From the NCBI RefSeq assembly GCF_001456025.1, contig NZ_LMTZ01000132.1, forward strand, positions 1 to 64,000: a stretch of 64,000 nt of DNA, read 5' to 3'. This document shows, piece after piece, positions 53,711 through 61,951 of this stretch. Source of the stretch: Mastigocoleus testarum BC008. Its GTDB lineage: Bacteria > Cyanobacteriota > Cyanobacteriia > Cyanobacteriales > Nostocaceae. The notes beneath the pieces were generated by a model, which had not been told where the DNA came from, made no database searches, and saw nothing but the letters and a program-made list of their open reading frames with translations. The first letter of the stretch is position 1; each line of letters starts with the position of its first letter. The position numbers were made by a program, and so were the translations under genes.

Positions 53711-56077
53711 ATGAAAGCCCTGGATAAAAAACTACTACGAGATATTCTCCACTGGCGCGGTCAAATTATTGCAATCGCCTTAGTTGTTGCTTGCGGAATT
53801 GCCAGTTTTGTCAGTATGTTGAGTGCTTATGAATCTCTGCAACTTTCCCAGACAACTTACTATGATAACTATCGTTTTGCGCAGGTATTTGTACAGTTAA
53901 AGCGAGCACCAGAAAGCTTAGCCAGAAAGATTGGAGATATTCCAGGGGTAATGCAGGTAAATACAAGGGTCGTAGTTGATGTAACTCTTGATGTTCCCAA
54001 GCTTTCAGAACCAGCGACAGGTAGACTGGTTTCAATCCCAGAACGGCAAACACCAATCCTCAACGATCTATACATTCGTCAAGGACGTTATATCGAACCG
54101 GGTAAGAGTGATGAGGTTTTAATTAGTGAAGCTTTTGCTAAAGCTAATAATCTAAAATTGGGCGATAATGTTGAAGCAGTAATTAATGGACGCTGGCAAA
54201 AGTTACAAATTGTTGGTATCGCACTTTCACCAGAGTATGTTTATGCAATTCGCGGTGCTGGAGATTTGCTTCCTGACGATAAACTATTTGGTGTTCTGTG
54301 GATGGGTCGTAAGGCTTTAGGTACTGCTTTTAATATGGATGGGGCATTTAATGATGTAGCGTTAACATTAATGCCAAGGACAAACGAAAAAGAGGTAATC
54401 TTTCGATTAGATAGACTTTTGGAGAAGTATGGTGGATTAGGTGCTTATGATCGAGAAGACCAAATTTCCAACCGCTTTCTCTCCGAAGAAATCGAACAAC
54501 TCCAAGGAAGTGCAATCTTTGTCCCGACAATTTTCCTTGGTATCGCAGCATTTTTGTTGCACATGTTGCTTTCACGTTTAGTTAGTACCCAGCGTGACCA
54601 AATTGCAGTACTCAAAGCTTTTGGTTACAACAATATCAGTATTGGTTTACACTATCTGAAGTTTGTCCTAATCATTGTCTTTTTTGGTGCTTTTCTCGGT
54701 ACGGCTTTGGGTCTGTGGTTTGGTATAGCTGTCACCCAAAATTACACTAGGTTTTTTAATTTTCCCTTGCTGCGCTACGAAGCAAGCTTAGGTTTGATTT
54801 TAGGGTCAATTTTTATTAGCGGTGGTTCGGGTGTGTTTGGAGCTTTTGTTGCCGTAAAACAAGCAGTTTCCTTACCACCAGCAGAAGCAATGCGTCCCGA
54901 ACCACCAGCACAGTTTCGAGCAACTCTTTTAGAACGTCTAGGGTTGCAACAATTAGTTTCTCCCGCCGTCAGAATAATTCTACGTAACATTGAACGCAAA
55001 CCATTCCAGGCTTTATTTTCTGCGTTAGGAATTGCTTTGGCTGTCGCCATACTAGTTGTCGGACGTTATTTCTCTGATGTGATGGTACATATTATTGACG
55101 TACAGTTCCGTAATGTCCAGCGCGAGGATGTAACTATTGTTTTCAACGAACCACGTCCCGCACGAGCAAGATATGAGGTCGAACATTTACCTGGGGTTAT
55201 ATATGCCGAACCTTTTCGTACTGTAGCGGTGAGACTGCGCTTTGAACATCGTAGCTATCGCAGTGCTTTAACAGGAATTAATCCTCAAGCTGAATTAAGA
55301 CGTTTAATTAACCGCGATTTAAATTCCGTGAACTTGCCTGGTAATGGAGTTGTATTAACAACACAGCTAGCAAATACTCTAGGGGTAGATTTAGGTGAAT
55401 CATTAACGGTGGAAGTATTGGAAGGCGCTAGACCTATTCGCACTGTCCAAGTTGTGGGAAAAGTTGATGAATTACTAGGGATGTCTGCATATATGGATAT
55501 CGGAGCCCTCAACCAATTAATGCGGGAAGGCGGAACAATTTCAGGTGCTTATTTGATGGTTGATGACAATATTCTTAATCGCCTTTATGGTTTACTCAAA
55601 CGAACTCCTGCAGTCGCTGGTGTCTCGATCCGTAAAACTGCAATTGAAAGATTTGAAGAAACGATTGCAGGAAGTTTAAGTATTTTTACCACTGTCTTGG
55701 TTATATTTGCTAGCATTATAGCCTTTGGAGTAGTTTACAATGCCGCCCGTATTGCACTTTCCGAACGCAGTCGCGAGCTTGCAACGCTGCGAATTATTGG
55801 GTTTACCCAAGCTGAAATTGCTTTTATTTTGCTAGGAGAACAAGCAATCATTACCTTAATAGCAATTCCCTTAGGTTTTATGATGGGTTTTGGGTTATGT
55901 GCTTTGATGTCCAGTGCTTACCAGTCAGAACTTTACCGCCTTCCTTTGGTTGTCACTAATACTAGTTATGGGTTTGCATTAATTGTAATTGTGATAACTG
56001 CAATTCTTTCTGGGTTTATAGTTCGCCGTCAGTTGAAGGATTTGGATCTAATTGCTGTACTAAAGACTAAAGAATGA
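53711..56077 (+). CDS. FtsX/MacB-type ABC permease with two FtsX domains
   Basis: The 788-aa protein has an N-terminal membrane segment (15-38), a periplasmic MacB-like domain and a first FtsX domain (about 265-390). A second N-terminal-type membrane segment (about 440), a second periplasmic region and a second FtsX domain (about 660-780) follow. It is thus an internal duplication with about 8-10 membrane segments. No HlyD-type adaptor is next to it, unlike the devBCA layout known from heterocyst cyanobacteria. The substrate is unknown. Confidence 0.9.
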   Translation: MKALDKKLLRDILHWRGQIIAIALVVACGIASFVSMLSAYESLQLSQTTYYDNYRFAQVFVQLKRAPESLARKIGDIPGVMQVNTRVVVDVTLDVPKLSEPATGRLVSIPERQTPILNDLYIRQGRYIEPGKSDEVLISEAFAKANNLKLGDNVEAVINGRWQKLQIVGIALSPEYVYAIRGAGDLLPDDKLFGVLWMGRKALGTAFNMDGAFNDVALTLMPRTNEKEVIFRLDRLLEKYGGLGAYDREDQISNRFLSEEIEQLQGSAIFVPTIFLGIAAFLLHMLLSRLVSTQRDQIAVLKAFGYNNISIGLHYLKFVLIIVFFGAFLGTALGLWFGIAVTQNYTRFFNFPLLRYEASLGLILGSIFISGGSGVFGAFVAVKQAVSLPPAEAMRPEPPAQFRATLLERLGLQQLVSPAVRIILRNIERKPFQALFSALGIALAVAILVVGRYFSDVMVHIIDVQFRNVQREDVTIVFNEPRPARARYEVEHLPGVIYAEPFRTVAVRLRFEHRSYRSALTGINPQAELRRLINRDLNSVNLPGNGVVLTTQLANTLGVDLGESLTVEVLEGARPIRTVQVVGKVDELLGMSAYMDIGALNQLMREGGTISGAYLMVDDNILNRLYGLLKRTPAVAGVSIRKTAIERFEETIAGSLSIFTTVLVIFASIIAFGVVYNAARIALSERSRELATLRIIGFTQAEIAFILLGEQAIITLIAIPLGFMMGFGLCALMSSAYQSELYRLPLVVTNTSYGFALIVIVITAILSGFIVRRQLKDLDLIAVLKTKE

Positions 56078-56459
56078 TGTCTTTGATTTTTTCTTAGGGA
56101 ACCAAAACTATTCATAAAAAACTGCTTATAAATAGTTGTATAAAGTTGTACATATCTAGACTTTTCCATATTTTCTATAATTTTAATAGGGAAAATACTG
56201 TATGTAATTAATTTAGTTTTTAAATTTATCTATTTGTGACTTTAATTTATGACTATTCTATTTTCAGAAAATTTTTCAGGCAATGTCATATTCTATTTTG
56301 AGAGATAATTTTTCAATACATTATCCTCCCAAATTCTAATTACTCATAGATATTTGGAAGGATAAAATTTATTAAACAAGTAAATACTATTGATTATCGA
56401 TTTAATTTTTGCTAAGTTATGAAGTTTTATTAATGATTAATTCACTACTTTCAGCACTT
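56078..56459. other. Intergenic region, nothing recognised
   Basis: This 382-base AT-rich stretch lies between convergent genes. No hairpin with a T-run and no reliable open frame were seen. Confidence 0.35.
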
Positions 56460-56648
56460 TTAACTTTCAAGCCAGTCGAAAATTTCATCCAACTGTGAGA
56501 TATTTACTAAGCCATATTGCCAAAGTGTCATTGGTAATAAGCTAGGACAATCCTTAATATCTCGTAAAGCTAAATCGATCGCAGCAATAGAAATACCAAA
56601 ATGTTTCTCTAAAAAGCTAATGAATTCAGATTGTCTTGTAGATAGCAT
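56460..56648 (-). CDS. DUF2949-family small protein
   Basis: The 62-aa protein matches the cyanobacterial DUF2949 family: FISFLEKHFGISIAAIDLAL, then PSLLPMTLWQYGLVNISQLD and an IFDWLE end. It is soluble and helical. The function is unknown. The length is the usual one for the family. Confidence 0.75.
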   Translation of the reverse strand: MLSTRQSEFISFLEKHFGISIAAIDLALRDIKDCPSLLPMTLWQYGLVNISQLDEIFDWLES

Positions 56649-57421
56649 TTCACTTTCCCCATCTGAAATAGATTCTAATTTGTAAGTTTTAGGCTGTAAG
56701 TGGGTTAAAGATATATTATAAATTTGAGGAAAATATGAGGAAATCCAGGAAATTATAAAACTTCACCTAACTTTATAAATCAGGATTTGCAAGATATTCT
56801 CGGAGGAGTATCTCAATTTTTTAAATTTACCAAAATTTAGGTTGTCATTGCTTAGCCTTCGCGTTAACGAAGTCTACCTCAAAGGTTTAGCGCGTTCTCA
56901 GCGTATGCAAAGGGCATAAGTATGTTAGTAAGAAAAATCATAACTTGTTTGTAATAGCGCTTTAGCGCTAAAGCGCTACTACGAGCAAAATACAGATATT
57001 TTATATTTATTTACATAGTTTACTTTTTTTTTCTTCCCTACTTACTTATGCAGTGTAGCGAAGCTGTTAGCAGAAGGGTGACTTTATTCATACGCAAGAA
57101 GAAAACATGTTTTTCAAAATGTGAGATGTTCCCTGTTTTCAGGAATCTAAGTAAAGGATAAAAGCTGTTAATTTATATTAATATATATACTCGCAAATTG
57201 TTAACTATTTTGTCATTCAGGCTTAGCAATGCGGAGAAAAATAGATAATTGGTAATTTATTTCTCCCATTACTCTTAAATCTTATAAATTACGATATATC
57301 CTCACAACTTCCCCAAATTTTTTCCTTAATCTAAAAATAGAGCCGATGCTAGGAAACAATTATTCTTCATCTTTGCTTTGGCTCCCGATTCAGTTGCAAA
57401 AAAATTATTAGAGGAAGGAAA
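56649..57421. repeat. 773-base intergenic region with palindromes
   Basis: TAGCGCTTTAGCGCTAAAGC plus GCTA (56955-56978) is a perfect 24-base palindrome, extended by near-matches to 56951-56982. Before it, 56860-56925 has degenerate TTCGCGTTAACGAA and TAGCGCG units; after it, TAGCGAAGCTGTTAGC at about 57055-57070 is another common cyanobacterial repeat. It lies between divergent genes and so should hold the hsp20 promoter. No CIRCE-like element was seen. Confidence 0.55.
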
Positions 57422-58093
57422 ATGTCTTGGATTGGTTGGCAACCACTTAAAGATTTAGATATTTTGCGACATCAAATGAATCATCTATTTGATGAACTAA
57501 TGGAAATTAAGCATACAGAAAATACTGCCTGGAAACCGGCGATTGAAATCAAACAGACAGATATAGATATTATCTTACAGGCTGAAATTCCCGGTTTAGA
57601 TGCTCAAGACTTAGATGTTGAAGTGAGTGAAGAAGCCGTTTCTATTGCAGGAGAACGAAAAGAAGAAAAATATATTTCTCAACAAGGTTTGTTCCGCTCA
57701 GAATTTAACTACGGTAAATTTCGACGTGTGGTACCGTTACCTGTTTCTGTCAATTATAGAGAAGTCAAAGCAGAATTAGAACGTGGTATTTTGAAGCTGA
57801 AATTACCCAAATTAAAACTAGATACACCCAAGAGTGTAAAAATTGATTTGACTATAGAAGAAAAAGCACGCGAAGCAATGACTGGAACACGCCAAGATGA
57901 AGAGCACTTGGTTGAAACAATGCGCGGACGTGCTGGTGAGGATTTAGAAATATCAAATCACGCTAATATCTCAGAAGAAGCAAGAACTGCACTAAGCAAA
58001 CAACGCCATCATAAAGAACATTTAGAAGAAACAATGCATGAGCGTACTGCAAGTGAAATTCAGGTACCGACAAAAATCAAAAGCGAGAAATAA
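57422..58093 (+). CDS. Hsp20/alpha-crystallin small heat-shock protein with repeated tail
   Basis: The 223-aa protein holds unfolding proteins. The alpha-crystallin domain covers about 36-143 (WKPAIEIKQTDIDIILQAEI, then IPGLDAQDLDVEV and ELERGILKLKLPKL with the GILxLxLPK end). An unusual tail follows: residues 146-177 and 184-215 are two copies of a charged unit, period 38, both with HLxET-M and an AR-A start. An AGGAAGG site stands before the ATG. The next gene starts 31 bases on and is probably co-transcribed. Confidence 0.88.
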   Translation: MSWIGWQPLKDLDILRHQMNHLFDELMEIKHTENTAWKPAIEIKQTDIDIILQAEIPGLDAQDLDVEVSEEAVSIAGERKEEKYISQQGLFRSEFNYGKFRRVVPLPVSVNYREVKAELERGILKLKLPKLKLDTPKSVKIDLTIEEKAREAMTGTRQDEEHLVETMRGRAGEDLEISNHANISEEARTALSKQRHHKEHLEETMHERTASEIQVPTKIKSEK

Positions 58094-58124
58094 GTCCAAC
58101 AAATAAGTTAACAAATACAAGAAT

Positions 58125-59384
58125 ATGTCAGCGATTAATTTATTAACTGTCTTCAATCCCTCTAACTATTTACGAGGGGGTTATGTAATACTACCTTGGG
58201 AAGCGATTTATAAAAAATTTCAAATTTCATCGGAAGAAATCGTACTAAGCGATCTGCATGACCTTTCACACAACCCAATCAACGCCCAAGTTGACAGGAT
58301 CGATCCTAACGATCCGAGTCGCGATACCCTAGTTTTTTCTTTGTCAAAACCTATATTCCCTGGTTCTGAATCAGATCGGCTTGCTTCTGGTTTTATTCGA
58401 ATAGATAAAGGTAAAGCAATACCAAAACAACTGGGTGAGTCATACTTAGATGTGGTTTATGGAGCTTCAGGACAGGTAAGGGGAGTGAGGCTTGTTAATA
58501 GTCGTTTAATAGTTTGGTTTAACTTGATACCTTCTCCTGAAGATAACGAACGTAATTGGTTTTCTGGATCTGCTAGCAGCGTGCAGCTCGACCGTGAGGA
58601 AATTCTCGACCCATTTCGTGCTGCGAGAGGTGAATGGTTGGGACAAGATCCAGAAAAGCGTTGCATGCAAATATCAGAACTTTTGTTACCTGGATCTTCC
58701 CACCCAAAATCACCTTACTACCGCGTTTCCTTATTTAATCATTCCTACAGACTCATATCTCACTCGAGTGGAAGTGTCAGAGCCTGTATAACCATAGCCT
58801 CAGAACCCTTTGATTACATTGGTGCAGATCCAGTTACAGGTGCAAATCGTCATTTAGTGTGTGAGTTATATCGCGTAATTAGTTTATATGCTGGAGCAGA
58901 CTACTTGATAGAAGAATTATTTGTGAAGGGAAAACCAAAAGCTGCTGAAGGCAAAATTTTAGATTCATCACTAATTGTCAATCTTGATTTTGCTGCTCGC
59001 TACTTTGCACACATGGATATGGGAAAAACTGAGGATATTGAACAAGTATTTCCCCGAATGGACTGGTTTGCTGTTAGTTCTATTGCACCACCTTACCCAG
59101 CTTATGGTTTTGCGGCTGATGTACATATAGATTCAGTGACACATCCACACGAACAAAAGGAAAACTGTTTTTCTTGGCAGCTATTACCAGGGAAATCTGC
59201 AAAATGTCTACACCTATTCATGCGCGATCGAGCAGAAGGATTTGATGCTCGGGTAGGTCATGCGTGGTACGAGATGATCTACCATCCACTGAAAGCACGA
59301 GTGTATTCTGATGTTGCTGTTCGTAATACAGATTTAGAAACTAATAATACTGATGCGTTAGCACTTGCTGAACATAAATATTAA
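58125..59384 (+). CDS. Unrecognised 419-aa protein downstream of hsp20
   Basis: I do not recognise this protein. It has no signal peptide and no membrane segment and is rich in Ser, Asp, Tyr and His. Notable stretches are LRGGYVILPWEAIYKKFQIS (about 16), ASEPFDYIGADPVTGANRHL (about 225), GADYLIEELFVKGKPKAAEG, and MRDRAEGFDARVGHAWYEMI (about 366-385). The fold looks mixed beta. With hsp20 only 31 bases upstream it is probably stress-induced; that is inference. No catalytic motif stands out. Confidence 0.6.
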   Translation: MSAINLLTVFNPSNYLRGGYVILPWEAIYKKFQISSEEIVLSDLHDLSHNPINAQVDRIDPNDPSRDTLVFSLSKPIFPGSESDRLASGFIRIDKGKAIPKQLGESYLDVVYGASGQVRGVRLVNSRLIVWFNLIPSPEDNERNWFSGSASSVQLDREEILDPFRAARGEWLGQDPEKRCMQISELLLPGSSHPKSPYYRVSLFNHSYRLISHSSGSVRACITIASEPFDYIGADPVTGANRHLVCELYRVISLYAGADYLIEELFVKGKPKAAEGKILDSSLIVNLDFAARYFAHMDMGKTEDIEQVFPRMDWFAVSSIAPPYPAYGFAADVHIDSVTHPHEQKENCFSWQLLPGKSAKCLHLFMRDRAEGFDARVGHAWYEMIYHPLKARVYSDVAVRNTDLETNNTDALALAEHKY

Positions 59385-59458
59385 ATTTTTGAATGAGGTG
59401 GTAATTTTTCTATAATTAGACCTCTCCGCAAATTGAATATGCATAACCCAAAATCTTT

Positions 59459-59512
59459 GTAGAGACGTACCAGAGGCTAACGCCGACGCCGCAGGCTCTG
59501 GTACGTCTCTAC
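59459..59512. repeat. 54-base palindromic repeat
   Basis: GTAGAGACGTACCAGAG (59459-59475) and CTCTGGTACGTCTCTAC (59496-59512) form a perfect 17-bp stem around GCTAACGCCGACGCCGCAGG. It is the mirror-image copy of the repeat inside nifJ (47080-47134), with three substitutions and one extra base. Confidence 0.9.
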
Positions 59513-59530
59513 ATTCTTTTCCGGAGATGT

Positions 59531-59845
59531 CTATTGTGTGGTTCGCTCGCAAAGCGATAGCGTCAACAATGCTGCTGCTACAATTGCGGCTGTTGTCCGA
59601 ACGTGGTTCCAAAATGTCCAATCTATCAGGAATCTTCCCCATAGCGTTGCACCTTCAGAACTATTTGGGGTAACGATCGCAAGGGCATCATTCAGCGGGA
59701 TGTTACAGGTGATCGTCACACCAATTGTACCAATCAGGTAAAATAGGCTACCCACTAGCCAATACAGAGCACCCGGTTGCTTCCACTGCAGCAATAAGAA
59801 AATAGTTATAACAATACAAGCCACGCCAGTTCCCAAAAATTTTGG
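59531..59845 (-). pseudogene. 3' fragment of a DUF1772 (anthrone-oxygenase-like) membrane protein gene
   Basis: About 100 codons remain: VACIVITIFLLLQWKQPGAL, then VTITCNIPLNDALAIVTP (the N-P-N/D-x-L pattern of DUF1772), a WxxWTFWNHVRT stretch, and a last membrane segment. Relatives are about 150-160 aa, so the N-terminal third is missing. The frame runs right up to the left end of the TnpB element and is open through it to a stop at 59878. The TTG at 59836 could in principle start translation. It is best seen as truncated. Confidence 0.65.
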
Positions 59846-59875
59846 GTCTAAAGCCTCGTCCTTAAGCGGACGACT

Positions 59876-60064
59876 TTATTCTGCATCTAAATCTTTTCTA
59901 ATTAATCGCTCCAAATACTCAGAAGCACTTAATCCCGCTTTGATAGCTTTTTCTTGCATTCCATGCCATGCGTAATCTGTTATCAACGGATTCCTCTTCT
60001 TCTTAATTCCTTCGTATAAAACAGGCTGATTCTTCATACGTTTTTTCCCTTTTCCTGTTGACAT
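59876..60064 (-). CDS. Small ribbon-helix-helix-like protein of the TnpB element
   Basis: The 62-aa protein is basic at the start (MSTGKGKKRMKNQ) and has the AWHGMQEKAIKAGLSASEYL pattern of a CopG/RHH-type fold, ending LERLIRKDLDAE. A perfect AGGAGG stands about 11 bases before the ATG. It diverges from tnpB with a 57-base shared promoter region, and its stop lies just inside the left-end hairpin, so it belongs to the element. A role as repressor of tnpB is inference. Confidence 0.65.
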   Translation of the reverse strand: MSTGKGKKRMKNQPVLYEGIKKKRNPLITDYAWHGMQEKAIKAGLSASEYLERLIRKDLDAE

Positions 60065-60121
60065 AAATAGAATAGCCTCCTAAGCTAAATATAGTTTATT
60101 CAAGGAGCAGGAGAAAATCAA

Positions 60122-61372
60122 GTGTTAGTTCTGGAATACAAAGTAGTTGCTAAGAAAATTCAATATCAGGCGATAGAGGATGCTATTAGAACTACCCAAT
60201 TTATCCGGAACAAAGCTATTAGATATTGGATGGATGCACCTAAAGAAAAGAACGTAAACAAAGCTGTTCTAAGCGCATACTCTAAGGTGCTGCGGGATGA
60301 ATTTAAGTTTGTTAAAGATTTGAATTCTATGGCTTGTCAAGCAGCCACTGAAAGAGCGTGGTCAGCAATTTATAGATTCTACGGTAACTGCAAAAAGAAA
60401 GTTGCTGGAAAGAAAGGTTTCCCCAGATTTCAAAAAGATAACCGCTCTGTTGAGTACAAAAATACAGGCTGGAAACTGCATCCAACCAAACGACGGATAA
60501 CCATTACTGATAAAAAAGGTATTGGTGAATTAAAGCTTTTGGGTAAATGGGATATCCACACCTATGACGTAAAGCTAGTCAAACGAGTTCGTTTGGTGCG
60601 TCGCGCTGATGGGTATTACTGTCAGTTTGCTGTCAAGGTAGACAATTCTCAACCATTAGAACCAACTGGGAATCAAGTGGGGCTAGATGTTGGATTAGAG
60701 TATTTCTACTCTGACAGTAACGGTAATCACGTTGAGAATCCAAGGTTTTTAAGAAAGGCTGAGAAAAATATTAAACGTTCCCAACGTCGAATCTACAAGC
60801 ACAAAAAAGGTTCTAATCGACGCCGTAAGTCAAGAAAAGTATATGCTCAAAAACATTTAAGAGTAAGTAGGCAGCGTACCGAGTTTGCTAAGAGACTAGC
60901 ACTCACGCTTGTGCGATCTAGCGATCTAGTCGCCTATGAAGACTTAAATGTTAAGAACATGGTAAAAAATCACTGCCTAGCTAAATCCATCAACGATGCA
61001 GCATGGTATCAGTTCAGGGAATGGATAGAATATTTTTCTGATAAATACGGTCGTCAATATATTGCTGTAGCACCACACTACACATCTCAAAACTGTTCTA
61101 GTTGTGGTGCAAAAGTTAAGAAGTCTCTAAGCACTCGTACCCATAAATGTAGTTGTGGATGTGAGTTGCAAAGAGACGTGAATGCAGCGATAAACATTCT
61201 TGTAAAAGCGCTTGGACCCCGCGACGACGTAAGTCGCAAGGGAATGCCAAGCAAGACAGCTACCGGCGGGCAGCCGGAAAGTAACGCTCGGGGAGTTGCA
61301 ACCTCTACTCTGCTTGGTGAAAGCCTGGTAGAGCAAGTGGCGACATTGAACCGAGAATCCTCATGCCTTTAG
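60122..61372 (+). CDS. tnpB: TnpB RNA-guided nuclease (IS200/IS605 family)
   Basis: The 416-aa protein starts at a GTG with AGGAGCAGGAG before it. The N-terminal helical part (LEYKVVAKKIQYQAIEDAI) is the helix-turn-helix-like OrfB domain. RuvC-type catalytic acids are present: D189 in GLDVGLEYF, E273 in VAYEDLNVKNM and D352 in RDVNAAINIL. The zinc finger CSSCGAKVKK...CSCGC lies between them. All key residues are intact, so it should be an active nuclease guided by a right-end RNA. Full length for the family; no frameshift. Confidence 0.93.
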   Translation: MLVLEYKVVAKKIQYQAIEDAIRTTQFIRNKAIRYWMDAPKEKNVNKAVLSAYSKVLRDEFKFVKDLNSMACQAATERAWSAIYRFYGNCKKKVAGKKGFPRFQKDNRSVEYKNTGWKLHPTKRRITITDKKGIGELKLLGKWDIHTYDVKLVKRVRLVRRADGYYCQFAVKVDNSQPLEPTGNQVGLDVGLEYFYSDSNGNHVENPRFLRKAEKNIKRSQRRIYKHKKGSNRRRKSRKVYAQKHLRVSRQRTEFAKRLALTLVRSSDLVAYEDLNVKNMVKNHCLAKSINDAAWYQFREWIEYFSDKYGRQYIAVAPHYTSQNCSSCGAKVKKSLSTRTHKCSCGCELQRDVNAAINILVKALGPRDDVSRKGMPSKTATGGQPESNARGVATSTLLGESLVEQVATLNRESSCL

Positions 61373-61407
61373 GCTGAGGAGTGTCAATCAGACAGCATGC
61401 TGCAACA
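61200..61407 (+). ncRNA. Predicted omega-RNA of TnpB with guide
   Basis: In studied TnpB elements the RNA covers the end of tnpB and the right end, and its last 16-20 bases come from flanking DNA. Here the scaffold would end at GTGTCAA (61387), and the guide would be TCAGACAGCATGCTGCAACA (61388-61407). The 5' limit is only a guess. This is inference from family knowledge. Confidence 0.35.
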
Positions 61408-61755
61408 AAACCTCAGTTACCAATTTATGAGGGTGGTTTACCTCTGCATCAATTACAAAAAATCTTGAATTACATTGATGCACATTTAGAACGAGACATC
61501 AAACTTACAGATTTAGCTCGATTGTTGGATATGAGCCAATTTCACTTCAGTCATTTATTCAAACAATCAATTGGGATTTCTCCCTACCAATACTTGATTC
61601 AGCAACGGGTTGAACGGGCGAAGAAGTTGTTGAAACAAACAGATCGATTAATTGTGGATATTGCTTTGGAGTGTGGGTTTAACAGTCACAGTCATTTAAG
61701 CAAGAAGTTTAGACAATTTACCGGGATGACACCGAAAGCATATAGAGCTAGCTAA
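61381..61755 (+). pseudogene. 3' fragment of an AraC-family regulator gene
   Basis: Only the DNA-binding part remains: LPLHQLQKILNYIDAHLERD, helix-turn-helix one (LTDLARLLDMSQFHFSHLFK), then ALECGFNSHSHLSKKFRQFT and TPKAYRAS, the standard AraC end. The N-terminal domain (about 150 residues in relatives) is missing. The open frame starts with a GTG that lies in the right end of the TnpB element. A short AraC protein could still be made from it, so a working mini-regulator is possible. Confidence 0.7.
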
Positions 61756-61951
61756 ATCAATACGATTTTTACAGTAAAAGCATAAAGTTTTAATTGAGTA
61801 GCCAAAAGTAAATTTTACGCGATCGCCAGAATTGTTGGGTAGAATGAAGCAAAAATAAAATTCAAACAAAACCTAACTCAGCGATCGGCAAAATCATCTT
61901 AAAATAAATTAGATACTAATTGAATATGAATCAATTCAGCATTTTTACTAC

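Larger units (their letters stand above)
59846..61387 (+). mobile_element. TnpB (IS1341-type) element with an RHH-like passenger gene
   Basis: The element holds a minus-strand small gene and tnpB on the plus strand, with no tnpA. The left side has a TCGTCC/GGACGA stem (59856-59873) just after CCCAAAAATTTTGGG (59832-59846). The right side has CCTCA-GCC/GGC-TGAGG (61359-61379), overlapping the tnpB stop, then GTGTCAA. The exact ends are inferred, by up to about 15 bases on the left. It interrupts or replaces the 5' parts of DUF1772 and araC. It probably needs a TnpA from elsewhere to move. Confidence 0.7.

Noticed and set aside
60122..61372. TnpB as a nuclease-dead repressor (TldR type)
   Set aside because: All three RuvC acids (D189, E273, D352) and the zinc finger are intact.
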